Shown piece after piece: positions 57,590 through 64,000 of a stretch of 64,000 nucleotides of DNA (position 1 is the stretch's first letter; every line of letters starts with the position of its first letter). The notes beneath the pieces were generated by a model. The model did not search any database and was not told the origin of the DNA. It worked only from the letters and a program-made list of their open reading frames with translations. The stretch is from assembly GCA_964460985.1 (NCBI GenBank), contig CAYWQX010000005.1, positions 28,885 to 92,884 of the forward strand, written 5' to 3'. This DNA comes from CAZABG01 sp964460985 (GTDB taxonomy: Bacteria; Chlamydiota; Chlamydiia; Chlamydiales; Parachlamydiaceae). Position numbers and translations under genes: made by a program.

Positions 57590-59659
57590 TAATTTAATAC
57601 TATCTTTCTCTATAAAGTCTGTATTAGTAAAGATTTTATTAAAAATATCGCTTTTATGTCTTTTTAAAAGCTCAATTTTTTCTTCAATCGTGTTGATTGT
57701 GACGTACCGCCTCACAAAAACGGGCTCTTTTCTTCCCATCCGATGCGACCTTGAAATGGCCTGGTTTTCTACCGCCTCATTCCACCATGGGTCTATTAAA
57801 AGGATTTGATCGGCCCGAGTTAAATTAAGTCCGACTCCGCCTGCCTTCAAAGACATTAAAAGAAGAGGTTTGGACTCATCTTCCTGAAAGGAGTCGAGGA
57901 TTTCCTGCCGATTTTTGGTCTCTCCGTCAAAATACAGAGCCCCCTCTAGTTTTTCTCGAATGAGCATCAAAAATCGGGTAAATTGGCTAAACACGATGAT
58001 TTTTTGTTTTTCAGCGAGCAAGGTGTGAATATCGTTTAAAATAAGATCCATTTTGCTGCTTTCCACATCCAACCCGATCATTTTAGGATGGCAAGCGACT
58101 TGCCTTAAACGTAAAATGAGCTCGAGAATTTGAAGGGGGTTTTGAGTTTCTTCTAAGTCCTCTTTGGTTGTTTCAAGAAGCTTCAAATAAGCTTCCTCTT
58201 GCTTTGGAGACATCTCCACAAAAAGGGTTTTGTCGATTCTTTCAGGCAGATCTTTTAAAACTTGGGACTTCAGTCTTCGTAAGGTGTAAGGGGCGATTTT
58301 GTTTTTGATCTCTCCCAGCTCGTCAGAGGAGTCTATCAAATCGGGCAGAAGAAATTTGAAGTGCGTTTTTAACTCATCCAAATTGTTTTCAATGGGAGTT
58401 CCGGTCATTAGCAGCTTAAACTTTGTTTTGAGGGACTGGATCGCTTGAAAGGTTTGGGATCTTGAATTTTTCATCATTTGGGCTTCATCGACAATAATTG
58501 CCTCCCAATTAAAGGATTGAAAAAGGGCAAGATCACGTCTGACAATAGCGTAGGAGGTAATGATGATCTCTTTATTAAAATGAGGAGAGCGATCTAATCC
58601 ATGGTAGACCACAAACCCAAGGTCCGAAAAGCGCTCTATTTCCCTTTGCCAGTTAATAAGAAGAGAGGTGGGAGCGACAATGAGGATGGGACCCTTCAAT
58701 TGGGAGAGAAAGGCGATCGTCTGGACTGTTTTTCCAAGCCCCATATCATCTGCCAAAAGCCCTGAAAAGCCTTTTTCATAGAGGTATGATAGCCAGTTTA
58801 ATCCCTCTTTTTGATAGGGCCTAAGATCTCCTTTAAAAGAGGGTGCCGAAGTTTCTGGAGGGTTAAATTTATCGAGAACAAGCCCTGCATTTAATTTGGG
58901 AAGAACCAGTTTTCCCTCTTTTTTTACTCCTTTTTTAAGAAGGGGGTGGTACTTAAAATCATCGGGCAATAGAGGAACTTTGCCCGATTCAAGTTGAAGG
59001 GGTCTAGAGATATCAAGGGTCTCATCGCCAAAAGAGAGCGAGCCCGTGACCTCCACTTGATCTTGAATGGAGACGTTAATGGAAGTGTGGGTGAGGGGAA
59101 TCACCTCTTTTTCCTGAGGGTTTAAGATCACCCAACCCTCTTTTTTCAGGTGCTCGGTGGTTTTAAAAACGTCTGGTTTTTTGCAGTAATAGTGATAGGC
59201 TTTTTTCTGGTAGCCTATTTTAAGAAGCTCTCCTTCAAAAGCAGGAGTGAGAAGCTCGACGGTCATTCCATAAGGATCGAGCCATTTGATTCGGGGGGCC
59301 TCTTTGGGAATTTCGCCGAGCACAATGACAGGGTATTCGTCGATCAGTTCTTTTAAAGTGGAAAGATCGATCTCTTTCGGACAAGATTTGACAAGGGAGT
59401 AGGGGGCAAAAGTCTCGATAAAATAGAGGCTCACCCCTTTGATAATTCCAAGAGGGGGTCCTTGAAAGAGATGATCTACCTCCTGAATCTCTTTACCGTT
59501 CACAGTAAAAAAATAGCTCAGGAGGATCTTCTCTTTTTCTATTTCAGCTACAAAGGTGAGGCTATGGCGTCCAAACAGGTCGGCAACAATCCTCTTTCCT
59601 TTAAAGGATAGGGTCGTAAATTGCTTTTTAGCTTCATCAGGGGTAATATTGAAATTCAT
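57581..59659 (-). CDS. SNF2-family DEAD/DEAH-box helicase-like ATPase
   Basis: A 692-residue Swi2/Snf2-type ATPase. It has an N-terminal ~270-residue region without a recognised fold, then helicase motif I DDMGLGKTVQT near 302, Ia APTSLLINWQRE, II VDEAQMMKN (DEAQ form), III LLMTGTPIEN, and after ~500 the C-terminal helicase domain with IIVFSQFTRFL, LMSLKAGGVGLNLTRADQ, and motif VI AISRSHRMGRKEPVFVRRYV. Such proteins move along DNA and remodel protein-DNA or polymerase complexes. Chlamydial relatives are usually longer, so the N-terminus is short for the type. The ATG lacks a clear ribosome site, and the divergent gene begins only 12 bases away. The 3' end also carries the promoter of peptide copy 3. 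Confidence 0.93.
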   Translation of the reverse strand: MNFNITPDEAKKQFTTLSFKGKRIVADLFGRHSLTFVAEIEKEKILLSYFFTVNGKEIQEVDHLFQGPPLGIIKGVSLYFIETFAPYSLVKSCPKEIDLSTLKELIDEYPVIVLGEIPKEAPRIKWLDPYGMTVELLTPAFEGELLKIGYQKKAYHYYCKKPDVFKTTEHLKKEGWVILNPQEKEVIPLTHTSINVSIQDQVEVTGSLSFGDETLDISRPLQLESGKVPLLPDDFKYHPLLKKGVKKEGKLVLPKLNAGLVLDKFNPPETSAPSFKGDLRPYQKEGLNWLSYLYEKGFSGLLADDMGLGKTVQTIAFLSQLKGPILIVAPTSLLINWQREIERFSDLGFVVYHGLDRSPHFNKEIIITSYAIVRRDLALFQSFNWEAIIVDEAQMMKNSRSQTFQAIQSLKTKFKLLMTGTPIENNLDELKTHFKFLLPDLIDSSDELGEIKNKIAPYTLRRLKSQVLKDLPERIDKTLFVEMSPKQEEAYLKLLETTKEDLEETQNPLQILELILRLRQVACHPKMIGLDVESSKMDLILNDIHTLLAEKQKIIVFSQFTRFLMLIREKLEGALYFDGETKNRQEILDSFQEDESKPLLLMSLKAGGVGLNLTRADQILLIDPWWNEAVENQAISRSHRMGRKEPVFVRRYVTINTIEEKIELLKRHKSDIFNKIFTNTDFIEKDSIKLLI

Positions 59660-59671
59660 TATGGAAATTAT

Positions 59672-60481
59672 ATGAGTAAACTTCGTCTATGGCAAGCTCA
59701 TGCTGACTTTGATCAGGCGGAAAGAGCGTGGGATCAAGGATCTTTAGAAGCCGCCTCTCAAAAACCCCTTAAAAAATTGGATAAACTTCCTAATATGGTA
59801 GGCATTACCCCTGCCACTAAAAGATTTTTGACACTCAAAAGTCTTTTTTGGATGGTTTCAAAAGATGAGGATTATCGCATATTAAAGTATGTGATGAAAA
59901 AGCCGTTGACCCATGGTTTTAGATACCTTAAATCGCTTTTTAAAAAAATTCGGAAAGAGGGCGATTTTTATTTTTACGGGATAAAATCTTTAGGTGAATT
60001 CGAAAAGCTTTTAAAAGAAAATCCTGTCTTTGTAGTCGGTTTTTCTTACTGCCATAAACCGTATGAGTGTCCTTCAGGCAGGTTCACATCAGAGTGCATC
60101 CATGATCCTGATCATCCTGTCTGCCGGCAGTGCTTTATCGGCAAAGCGGTAAATGCCCTTCCGCTTAAGGATACTTACCCTCTTTTTATCCCGACGATTC
60201 ACTATATTGGGGAAGAAGTCTTTAAGCTGATGGATCGATACCCTAATCGACAAATAGTTTTTTTGATTACAGCTTGCGAAATGACCCTAGAGATGTTCGG
60301 GGACTTAGGCAATATGGCAGGAATTAAAGGGCTAGGAGTCAGATTGGATGGAAGAATTTGCAATACAATGAAAGCCTTTGAACTCTCCGAACAGGGGATT
60401 AAACCGGGATTAACAGTTGTGCTGGAGCCGACCCAAAAGAAAATTCTTGAACTCTTGAAGGTCTGGAATTCTTGCGTATGA
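59672..60481 (+). CDS. Unknown protein with a five-cysteine cluster
   Basis: I choose the ATG at 59672 (MSKLRLWQAHADFDQAERAW); an upstream in-frame TTG would run far into the SNF2 gene. The 269-residue product has no signal peptide. Residues 127-154 hold five cysteines (Cys127, 133, 142, 151 and 154, around YCHKPYECPSGRF and CIHDPDHPVCRQC), and two more follow in ITACEMT and GRICNT. The spacing suggests a metal or iron-sulphur site. The last third (VFLITACEMTLEMFGDLGNM, VRLDGRICNTM) resembles an alpha/beta nucleotide- or cofactor-binding fold. I do not recognise the family. An MFS transporter gene follows one base after the stop, so the two are likely co-transcribed. Confidence 0.75.
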   Translation: MSKLRLWQAHADFDQAERAWDQGSLEAASQKPLKKLDKLPNMVGITPATKRFLTLKSLFWMVSKDEDYRILKYVMKKPLTHGFRYLKSLFKKIRKEGDFYFYGIKSLGEFEKLLKENPVFVVGFSYCHKPYECPSGRFTSECIHDPDHPVCRQCFIGKAVNALPLKDTYPLFIPTIHYIGEEVFKLMDRYPNRQIVFLITACEMTLEMFGDLGNMAGIKGLGVRLDGRICNTMKAFELSEQGIKPGLTVVLEPTQKKILELLKVWNSCV

Positions 60482-60482
60482 T

Positions 60483-61706
60483 ATGATCCTCCCTATGACC
60501 GAACCTCGTACAAAACAATCGATTTTCACCTACGGACTTACCCGTGTGCTAGATGTTCCCTTTTGGGCACTGCACGCACTGATTCCGGTTATTTTGTATA
60601 AAGATTTGGGTGCAACCCCCTTTCAAGTGGGACTCCTTGTCGCCTTAAAACCTCTGTTATCGCTTTTGTCCATGTATTGGAGCTCCCACGTCGGCAATCG
60701 CCCCGATCGATTGATGGGAAATATTCGTCTGGCAAGACTTTTTGCCTACCTTCCCTTTTTCGTCTTTCCGTTTATCACGACTCCCTGGTTTTTTATTTTT
60801 GCCTACGGCACCTACATGATGCTGCAAGTAGGAACGGTGCCCGCCTGGATGGAGATTTTAAAAAGAAATGTCCCCAAAGAACAAAGGGAGAAAACTTTTT
60901 CGTATATCCAAGCCTTTTGCTATATGGGAGGTGGCTTTCTTCCTTTCCTCATCGGGGGCTTGATGGACTCTTACACGGAGGCCTGGAGGTGGCTTTTCCC
61001 GGTGGCGGCCCTGATTGGCTTAAGCTCCGATTTCATTCAAAGAAAAATTCCTAAAGAGAGAGTTGTCTCGCCTGAAGAGAAGAAAAGAATCACCGACCAT
61101 CTTGCAAAACCTTGGAAAGAGGCCTTTAGAATTTTAAAAGAACGGCCCGATTTTACCCGCTACCAAATCGGATTTATGGGCGTTGGAGCCGGGCTTATGG
61201 TCATACAGCCGGCCCTGCCCGTCTTTTTTACCGATATCTTGAAGCTTTCCTACACGGAGCTTTCGGTTGCGATCACCCTCGCGAAGGGTTTCGGATTTGC
61301 GATCGCCTCGCCTTGGTGGGGTAAAAAACTAAATCGTGCGGACATCTTCAATTTATCGGGGGCGATCGCCTGTTTTGCAGCTCTTTTCCCATGCCTTCTC
61401 TATTTTGCCGAAATGCATCTTGTATGGCTTTATACCGCCTATTTCTTTTATGGGATTGCCCAAGCCGGCCAAGAGCTTGCGTGGAATATGTCAGGACCCA
61501 TCTTTTCAAAAGAGGAGGATAGCTCCCTTTACACGAGCATCAATGTCATGGCTATCGGTTTAAGAGGGGCGGTGATTCCACTGATGGGATCTATTCTAGT
61601 GACTTCTCTCAGCTCCACTTTTCCACTCGGGGTGGGATCTCTTCTTTGCTTAATGGGTGGTCTTACCTTATATTCATACAGACAAAAATCGATCGTTAAA
61701 ACTTGA
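60483..61706 (+). CDS. Major facilitator superfamily transporter
   Basis: A 407-residue polytopic membrane protein with about 11-12 helices in two halves. The first half has PFWALHALIPVILYKDLGATPFQVGLLVALKP and the loop after helix 2 carries NRPDRLMGNIRLAR, a loose form of the MFS GxxxDRxGRR motif. The middle loop (KRITDHLAKPWKEAFRILKE) is basic and cytoplasmic. The substrate cannot be told. The start could be ATG 60483 or ATG 60495; neither has a strong ribosome site, and the first lies one base after the previous stop. It is followed by the MBL/rhodanese gene 16 bases on, in what looks like one operon. Confidence 0.88.
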   Translation: MILPMTEPRTKQSIFTYGLTRVLDVPFWALHALIPVILYKDLGATPFQVGLLVALKPLLSLLSMYWSSHVGNRPDRLMGNIRLARLFAYLPFFVFPFITTPWFFIFAYGTYMMLQVGTVPAWMEILKRNVPKEQREKTFSYIQAFCYMGGGFLPFLIGGLMDSYTEAWRWLFPVAALIGLSSDFIQRKIPKERVVSPEEKKRITDHLAKPWKEAFRILKERPDFTRYQIGFMGVGAGLMVIQPALPVFFTDILKLSYTELSVAITLAKGFGFAIASPWWGKKLNRADIFNLSGAIACFAALFPCLLYFAEMHLVWLYTAYFFYGIAQAGQELAWNMSGPIFSKEEDSSLYTSINVMAIGLRGAVIPLMGSILVTSLSSTFPLGVGSLLCLMGGLTLYSYRQKSIVKT

Positions 61707-61722
61707 AAAATGAGTTATTTTT

Positions 61723-62976
61723 ATGCTTTTCCACCGTATTCACCAGAAAGAACTATCTGTCTTTACCTACATCATCGGCGATGAACAAAGTTTAACCTGT
61801 ACGGTGATCGACCCTACACTAGATATTGAGCCTGTTTTGAGGGTTGTAGAGACAAAAGGCTATAAAGTGAATGCGATTTTAGAGACGCATGTCCATGCCG
61901 ATTTTATTTCCGGAGCGCAGCTTCTGAAGAAAACACTCGATAACCGTCCTAAGATTTACGTCTCTGCCTGCGGAGGTACCGAGTGGACGGCTCCTTATGG
62001 AGATGTCGCATTAAAAAACGGGGATTCTGTGACGGTCGGAAGTTTTAGATTCGAGGCCCTCTTTACCCCCGGTCACACGCCTGAGCATCTCTGTTATAAA
62101 GTGTTTCATGATGAAAATCTGATCGCTCTTATGACGGGAGATCTGCTCTTTACCGGCGGGGTTGGAAGACCCGATCTGTTAGGGGATGCAGAAGCTGAAA
62201 CCCTTGCACATGAACTCTGCACCTCTTTGTTTGTGACTTTAAAAACGATTCCGGATGAAACGGCCATCTTTCCCGCTCATGGCGCCGGCTCTCTTTGCGG
62301 TAAATGGATGTCGAATAATCCTGACTCTACCATGGGGCATGAAAGGGAGACTAATTTCTATTTTAAAAAGTGTCCGAAGTATGAATGGATTGAAAATCTT
62401 TTACATGAAATACCGGCAGCTCCCAATGCCTTTAAATGGATTAAGGAGGCTAACCGCACAGGAAAACTGCCCGAGATAAAGGGCGAGCCTTTGCTCATTG
62501 ACACTCGCATGCCTCAAGAATTTGCCGAAGGACATAATCCGGGTGCAATCAATATTCCCTGGACTCCCGCCTTTCTGATCTGGACAGCGATGGTTGCTCC
62601 AAGAGTGCCTTTAAGGATAATCCCTCCCCCTAAAGCGCCCTTTGAATATGTACGAGGGTTATTAGCATTAATGGCTTATAACGACGTAGAGCCGCTTAAA
62701 ATAGATCCTCAAGAAAAGGTTTCCATCGTGAAGCTCGAAGAGACAGAGCCTTATCAAATTATCGATGTCCGATCGTTAACAGAGTGGAATCAAGGCCATC
62801 ATCCAAGAGCCCTCTGGATTGAGCTTGCCGATCTTCCCGGCAAAATGAAGGATTTAAATCACTCACTGCCAATCGCCTTGATTTGCAGAACAGGTACAAG
62901 AGCTATGATTGCAGCGTCCCTTCTTAAGCGGGAAGGGTTTAAAAAGGTGGTATCCATTATGGAATCGGCTTCCTAA
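61723..62976 (+). CDS. MBL-fold hydrolase with rhodanese domains (persulfide dioxygenase-like)
   Basis: A 417-residue protein. Residues ~1-235 are a metallo-beta-lactamase fold with THVHADFISG (His56, His58, Asp60), FTPGHTPEHLCY and MTGDLLFTGGVGRPDL, close to the ETHE1/persulfide dioxygenase group. Residues ~250-320 are a first rhodanese-like domain (LLIDTRMPQEFAEGHNPGAINIPW) without a catalytic cysteine. Residues ~330-415 are a second (IIDVRSLTEWNQGHHP) with the active Cys in ICRTGTRAM. The Phe in place of the last His of HxHxDH is a known variant of this group. The likely task is oxidation or transfer of sulfane sulfur in the cytoplasm. It is third in the 59672-62976 gene run. Confidence 0.9.
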   Translation: MLFHRIHQKELSVFTYIIGDEQSLTCTVIDPTLDIEPVLRVVETKGYKVNAILETHVHADFISGAQLLKKTLDNRPKIYVSACGGTEWTAPYGDVALKNGDSVTVGSFRFEALFTPGHTPEHLCYKVFHDENLIALMTGDLLFTGGVGRPDLLGDAEAETLAHELCTSLFVTLKTIPDETAIFPAHGAGSLCGKWMSNNPDSTMGHERETNFYFKKCPKYEWIENLLHEIPAAPNAFKWIKEANRTGKLPEIKGEPLLIDTRMPQEFAEGHNPGAINIPWTPAFLIWTAMVAPRVPLRIIPPPKAPFEYVRGLLALMAYNDVEPLKIDPQEKVSIVKLEETEPYQIIDVRSLTEWNQGHHPRALWIELADLPGKMKDLNHSLPIALICRTGTRAMIAASLLKREGFKKVVSIMESAS

Positions 62977-63077
62977 AGGAATAATACCCATCGCTTAGGG
63001 AGTAGGCTAAATACCCAATTGCTAAAGATCTTCTTTTTATGATACCAAAAAATATACAGATTAAAAAGGAGTCACTC

Positions 63078-63656
63078 ATGTTTAAAGCTTTTACGCTTTT
63101 ATTAACCGTTGCAACGACAAGTTTGTTTGCAGCTGAAACGGCAACAGCCTCTGCCACCACTTTTCCGAAGGAAGTATCTTTCAATGCAGGCGGAAAAGAC
63201 TTTTCGCTCCAATTAACAGGAACGGGAACTCGAAAAAAATTCTTCGTTACCGTTTATCAAATCGGCTCTTATATCGAAAATGCTTCTAGCTTATCGGGCG
63301 ATCGGGCAGATGCGATCCTTAACTCAGAGGCTGCAAAACAGCTTACGATGAAATTTGTTCATGATGCCCCGGCTGATAAGGTAAGAGAAGGCTATCTTGA
63401 TTCTTTCAAAACGCTTCTTCCAGAAGCCGATTATAATGCAGAAAAAGCTGATATCGATCGTTTTGTAAATTTCTTCAATAAAGATTTGAACGTGGGCGAT
63501 GAAGTCGTTCTCCGTTCAATCCCTGGCGGCACTGTTCAAGTTCTTATCAATGGTACTGAAACCGGTTCCATCAATAATCCAAAACTGGCTAAATCGCTCT
63601 GGTCGTTCTGGTTTGGTCAAAAACCAGTCGTTGATAAAGCAAAACTCGCCGGCTAA
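63078..63656 (+). CDS. Secreted chalcone-isomerase-like protein
   Basis: The start is ATG 63078, with AAAAGGAG 9 bases upstream and a good signal peptide MFKAFTLLLTVATTSLFAA; an upstream ATG at 63039 would spoil the signal. The 192-residue product has the chalcone-isomerase-like fold markers LQLTGTGTRKKFFVTVYQIGSYIE, LTMKFVHDAPADKVREGYLDSF and VLRSIPGGTVQVLINGTETGSI. Members in bacteria are periplasmic, and most lack the plant enzyme's catalytic residues; some bind fatty acids. The function here is unknown. The gene has its own ribosome site, 101 bases after the MBL gene, and is followed by a strong terminator. Confidence 0.88.
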   Translation: MFKAFTLLLTVATTSLFAAETATASATTFPKEVSFNAGGKDFSLQLTGTGTRKKFFVTVYQIGSYIENASSLSGDRADAILNSEAAKQLTMKFVHDAPADKVREGYLDSFKTLLPEADYNAEKADIDRFVNFFNKDLNVGDEVVLRSIPGGTVQVLINGTETGSINNPKLAKSLWSFWFGQKPVVDKAKLAG

Positions 63657-63666
63657 TTTCTTTTTG

Positions 63667-63690
63667 AGGGGCGGTGAATCCGCCCCTTTA
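63667..63690 (+). terminator. Intrinsic terminator after the chalcone-isomerase-like gene
   Basis: An 8-base stem AGGGGCGG (63667-63674) pairs with CCGCCCCT (63680-63687) around a TGAAT loop, followed by TTTA. It begins 11 bases after the stop codon. Confidence 0.85.
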
Positions 63691-63700
63691 CAATCTCCTA

Positions 63701-64000
63701 CAAGTACCTATTCTGCTGCTCAACCCTTGCGCTACCACCTGGAGACTTTGGAAGTGCCTATTCTGTTGCTAAACCCTTGCGCATGCCCCTGCCCGTGCGC
63801 TTGCCCGCTTCCCTGGAAACTCTGGAAGTACCTATTCTGCTGCTAAACCCCTCGCGCTAGCACCTGGAAACTCCGGAAGTACCTTCTGCCTCTAAACCCC
63901 TCGCGCTACCACCTGGAAACTCCGGAAGTACCTATTCTGCTGCTCAACCCTTGCGCATGCCCCTGCCCGTGCGCTTGCCCGCTTCCCTGGAAACTCCGGA
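63701..64000. repeat. GC-rich tandem repeat array running off the window
   Basis: Five units are visible, beginning at 63701, 63751, 63825, 63876 and 63925, of 50, 74, 51, 49 and 74 bases. All begin (G/C)AAGTACCTATTCTGCTGCT or a close variant and end CTGGAAACTCCG. Long units carry an extra GCATGCCCCTGCCCGTGCGC block. A sixth unit starts at 63999. The composition is far more GC-rich than the genes nearby. No gene is seen in it; the only open frame is repeat-derived. It resembles an intergenic minisatellite. Confidence 0.85.

Larger units (their letters stand above)
57111..57710 (-). repeat. Tandem duplication of a ~415-bp unit (peptide gene, promoter and SNF2 3' end)
   Basis: The sequence from about 57125 to 57300 aligns with 57535 to 57710 at an offset close to 415 bases. 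Shared blocks include the ribosome-site region (TCTCCTTA / GCTCCTTA), the AT-rich promoter block and the stretch AAAGATTTTATTAAAAA at 57214 and 57629. The right-hand copy is the true end of the SNF2 gene; the left-hand copy is a decayed duplicate. The two peptide starts (57110 and 57524) are 414 bases apart, which confirms the unit. Confidence 0.85.

Noticed and set aside
61888..61908. Loss of a metal ligand in the MBL HxHxDH motif (HVHADF).
   Set aside because: This Phe variant is common in the persulfide-dioxygenase/rhodanese fusion group, so it is not a sign of inactivation.
63499..63846. 115-codon + strand frame across the chalcone-isomerase-like 3' end and the repeats.
   Set aside because: It is a frame shadow that runs through the terminator hairpin and into the minisatellite.
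63701..64000. Possible CRISPR array at the right end.
   Set aside because: Units are contiguous and of unequal length with no unique spacers, and no cas gene is seen.

Overview
The window looks like the chromosome of a Gram-negative, LPS-bearing bacterium. The kdsA / LptC-like / LptA-like / lptB order, pheT followed by a YwqK-type lipoprotein, and the SNF2 helicase suggest an environmental (Parachlamydiales-like) member of the Chlamydiota. That placement is inference from gene order and protein style; no 16S or marker search was possible.

Layout. 1-3152: an overlapping + strand LPS operon (kdsA 3' part, LptC-like, LptA-like, lptB). 3169-40381: a giant-adhesin locus with two membrane-fusion (HlyD-type) adaptors, a site-2-protease/HlyD fusion, a 10,030-residue surface protein of about 72 cadherin/Ig-like repeats, and a TolC-type lipoprotein overlapping it by ATGA. 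This locus has no ABC ATPase. 40422-41844: an overlapping ndk / glutamine-amidotransferase / ndk operon in which the second Ndk carries a signal peptide. 41919-46427: pheT, a YwqK-like lipoprotein and three small unknown proteins. 46411-56635: a complete envelope-spanning peptide exporter on the - strand (TolC, two HlyD proteins, two ABC transporters of the NHLM bacteriocin type, one with an intact C39 peptidase, and a cNMP-binding/CPBP-protease fusion).

56812-57524 holds the most interesting signal. Three tiny paralogous genes lie just upstream of that exporter and on the same strand. Each encodes exactly 28 residues with a basic leader ending in Lys-Gly-Gly, a variable middle and an invariant Trp-Pro-Met end. 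Two are preceded by the same promoter-like block and followed by near-identical hairpins. The spacer between two of them carries a decayed copy of the 3' end of the neighbouring SNF2 gene, so the family grew by tandem duplication of a unit of about 415 bp. They are good candidates for unmodified double-glycine peptides processed by the C39 domain.

57581-63656 is more ordinary: SNF2 helicase, a cysteine-cluster protein, an MFS transporter, an MBL/rhodanese protein and a secreted chalcone-isomerase-like protein. The last 300 bases are a GC-rich tandem array that runs off the window.

The two secretion loci may be linked. The giant protein lacks an ATPase of its own, while the peptide exporter 8 kb away has two ABC proteins. 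No rRNA, tRNA, IS element or CRISPR array was seen. Apart from the stretches at 56636-57580 and 63657-64000, which are annotated below, no gene-free stretch exceeds 300 bases.
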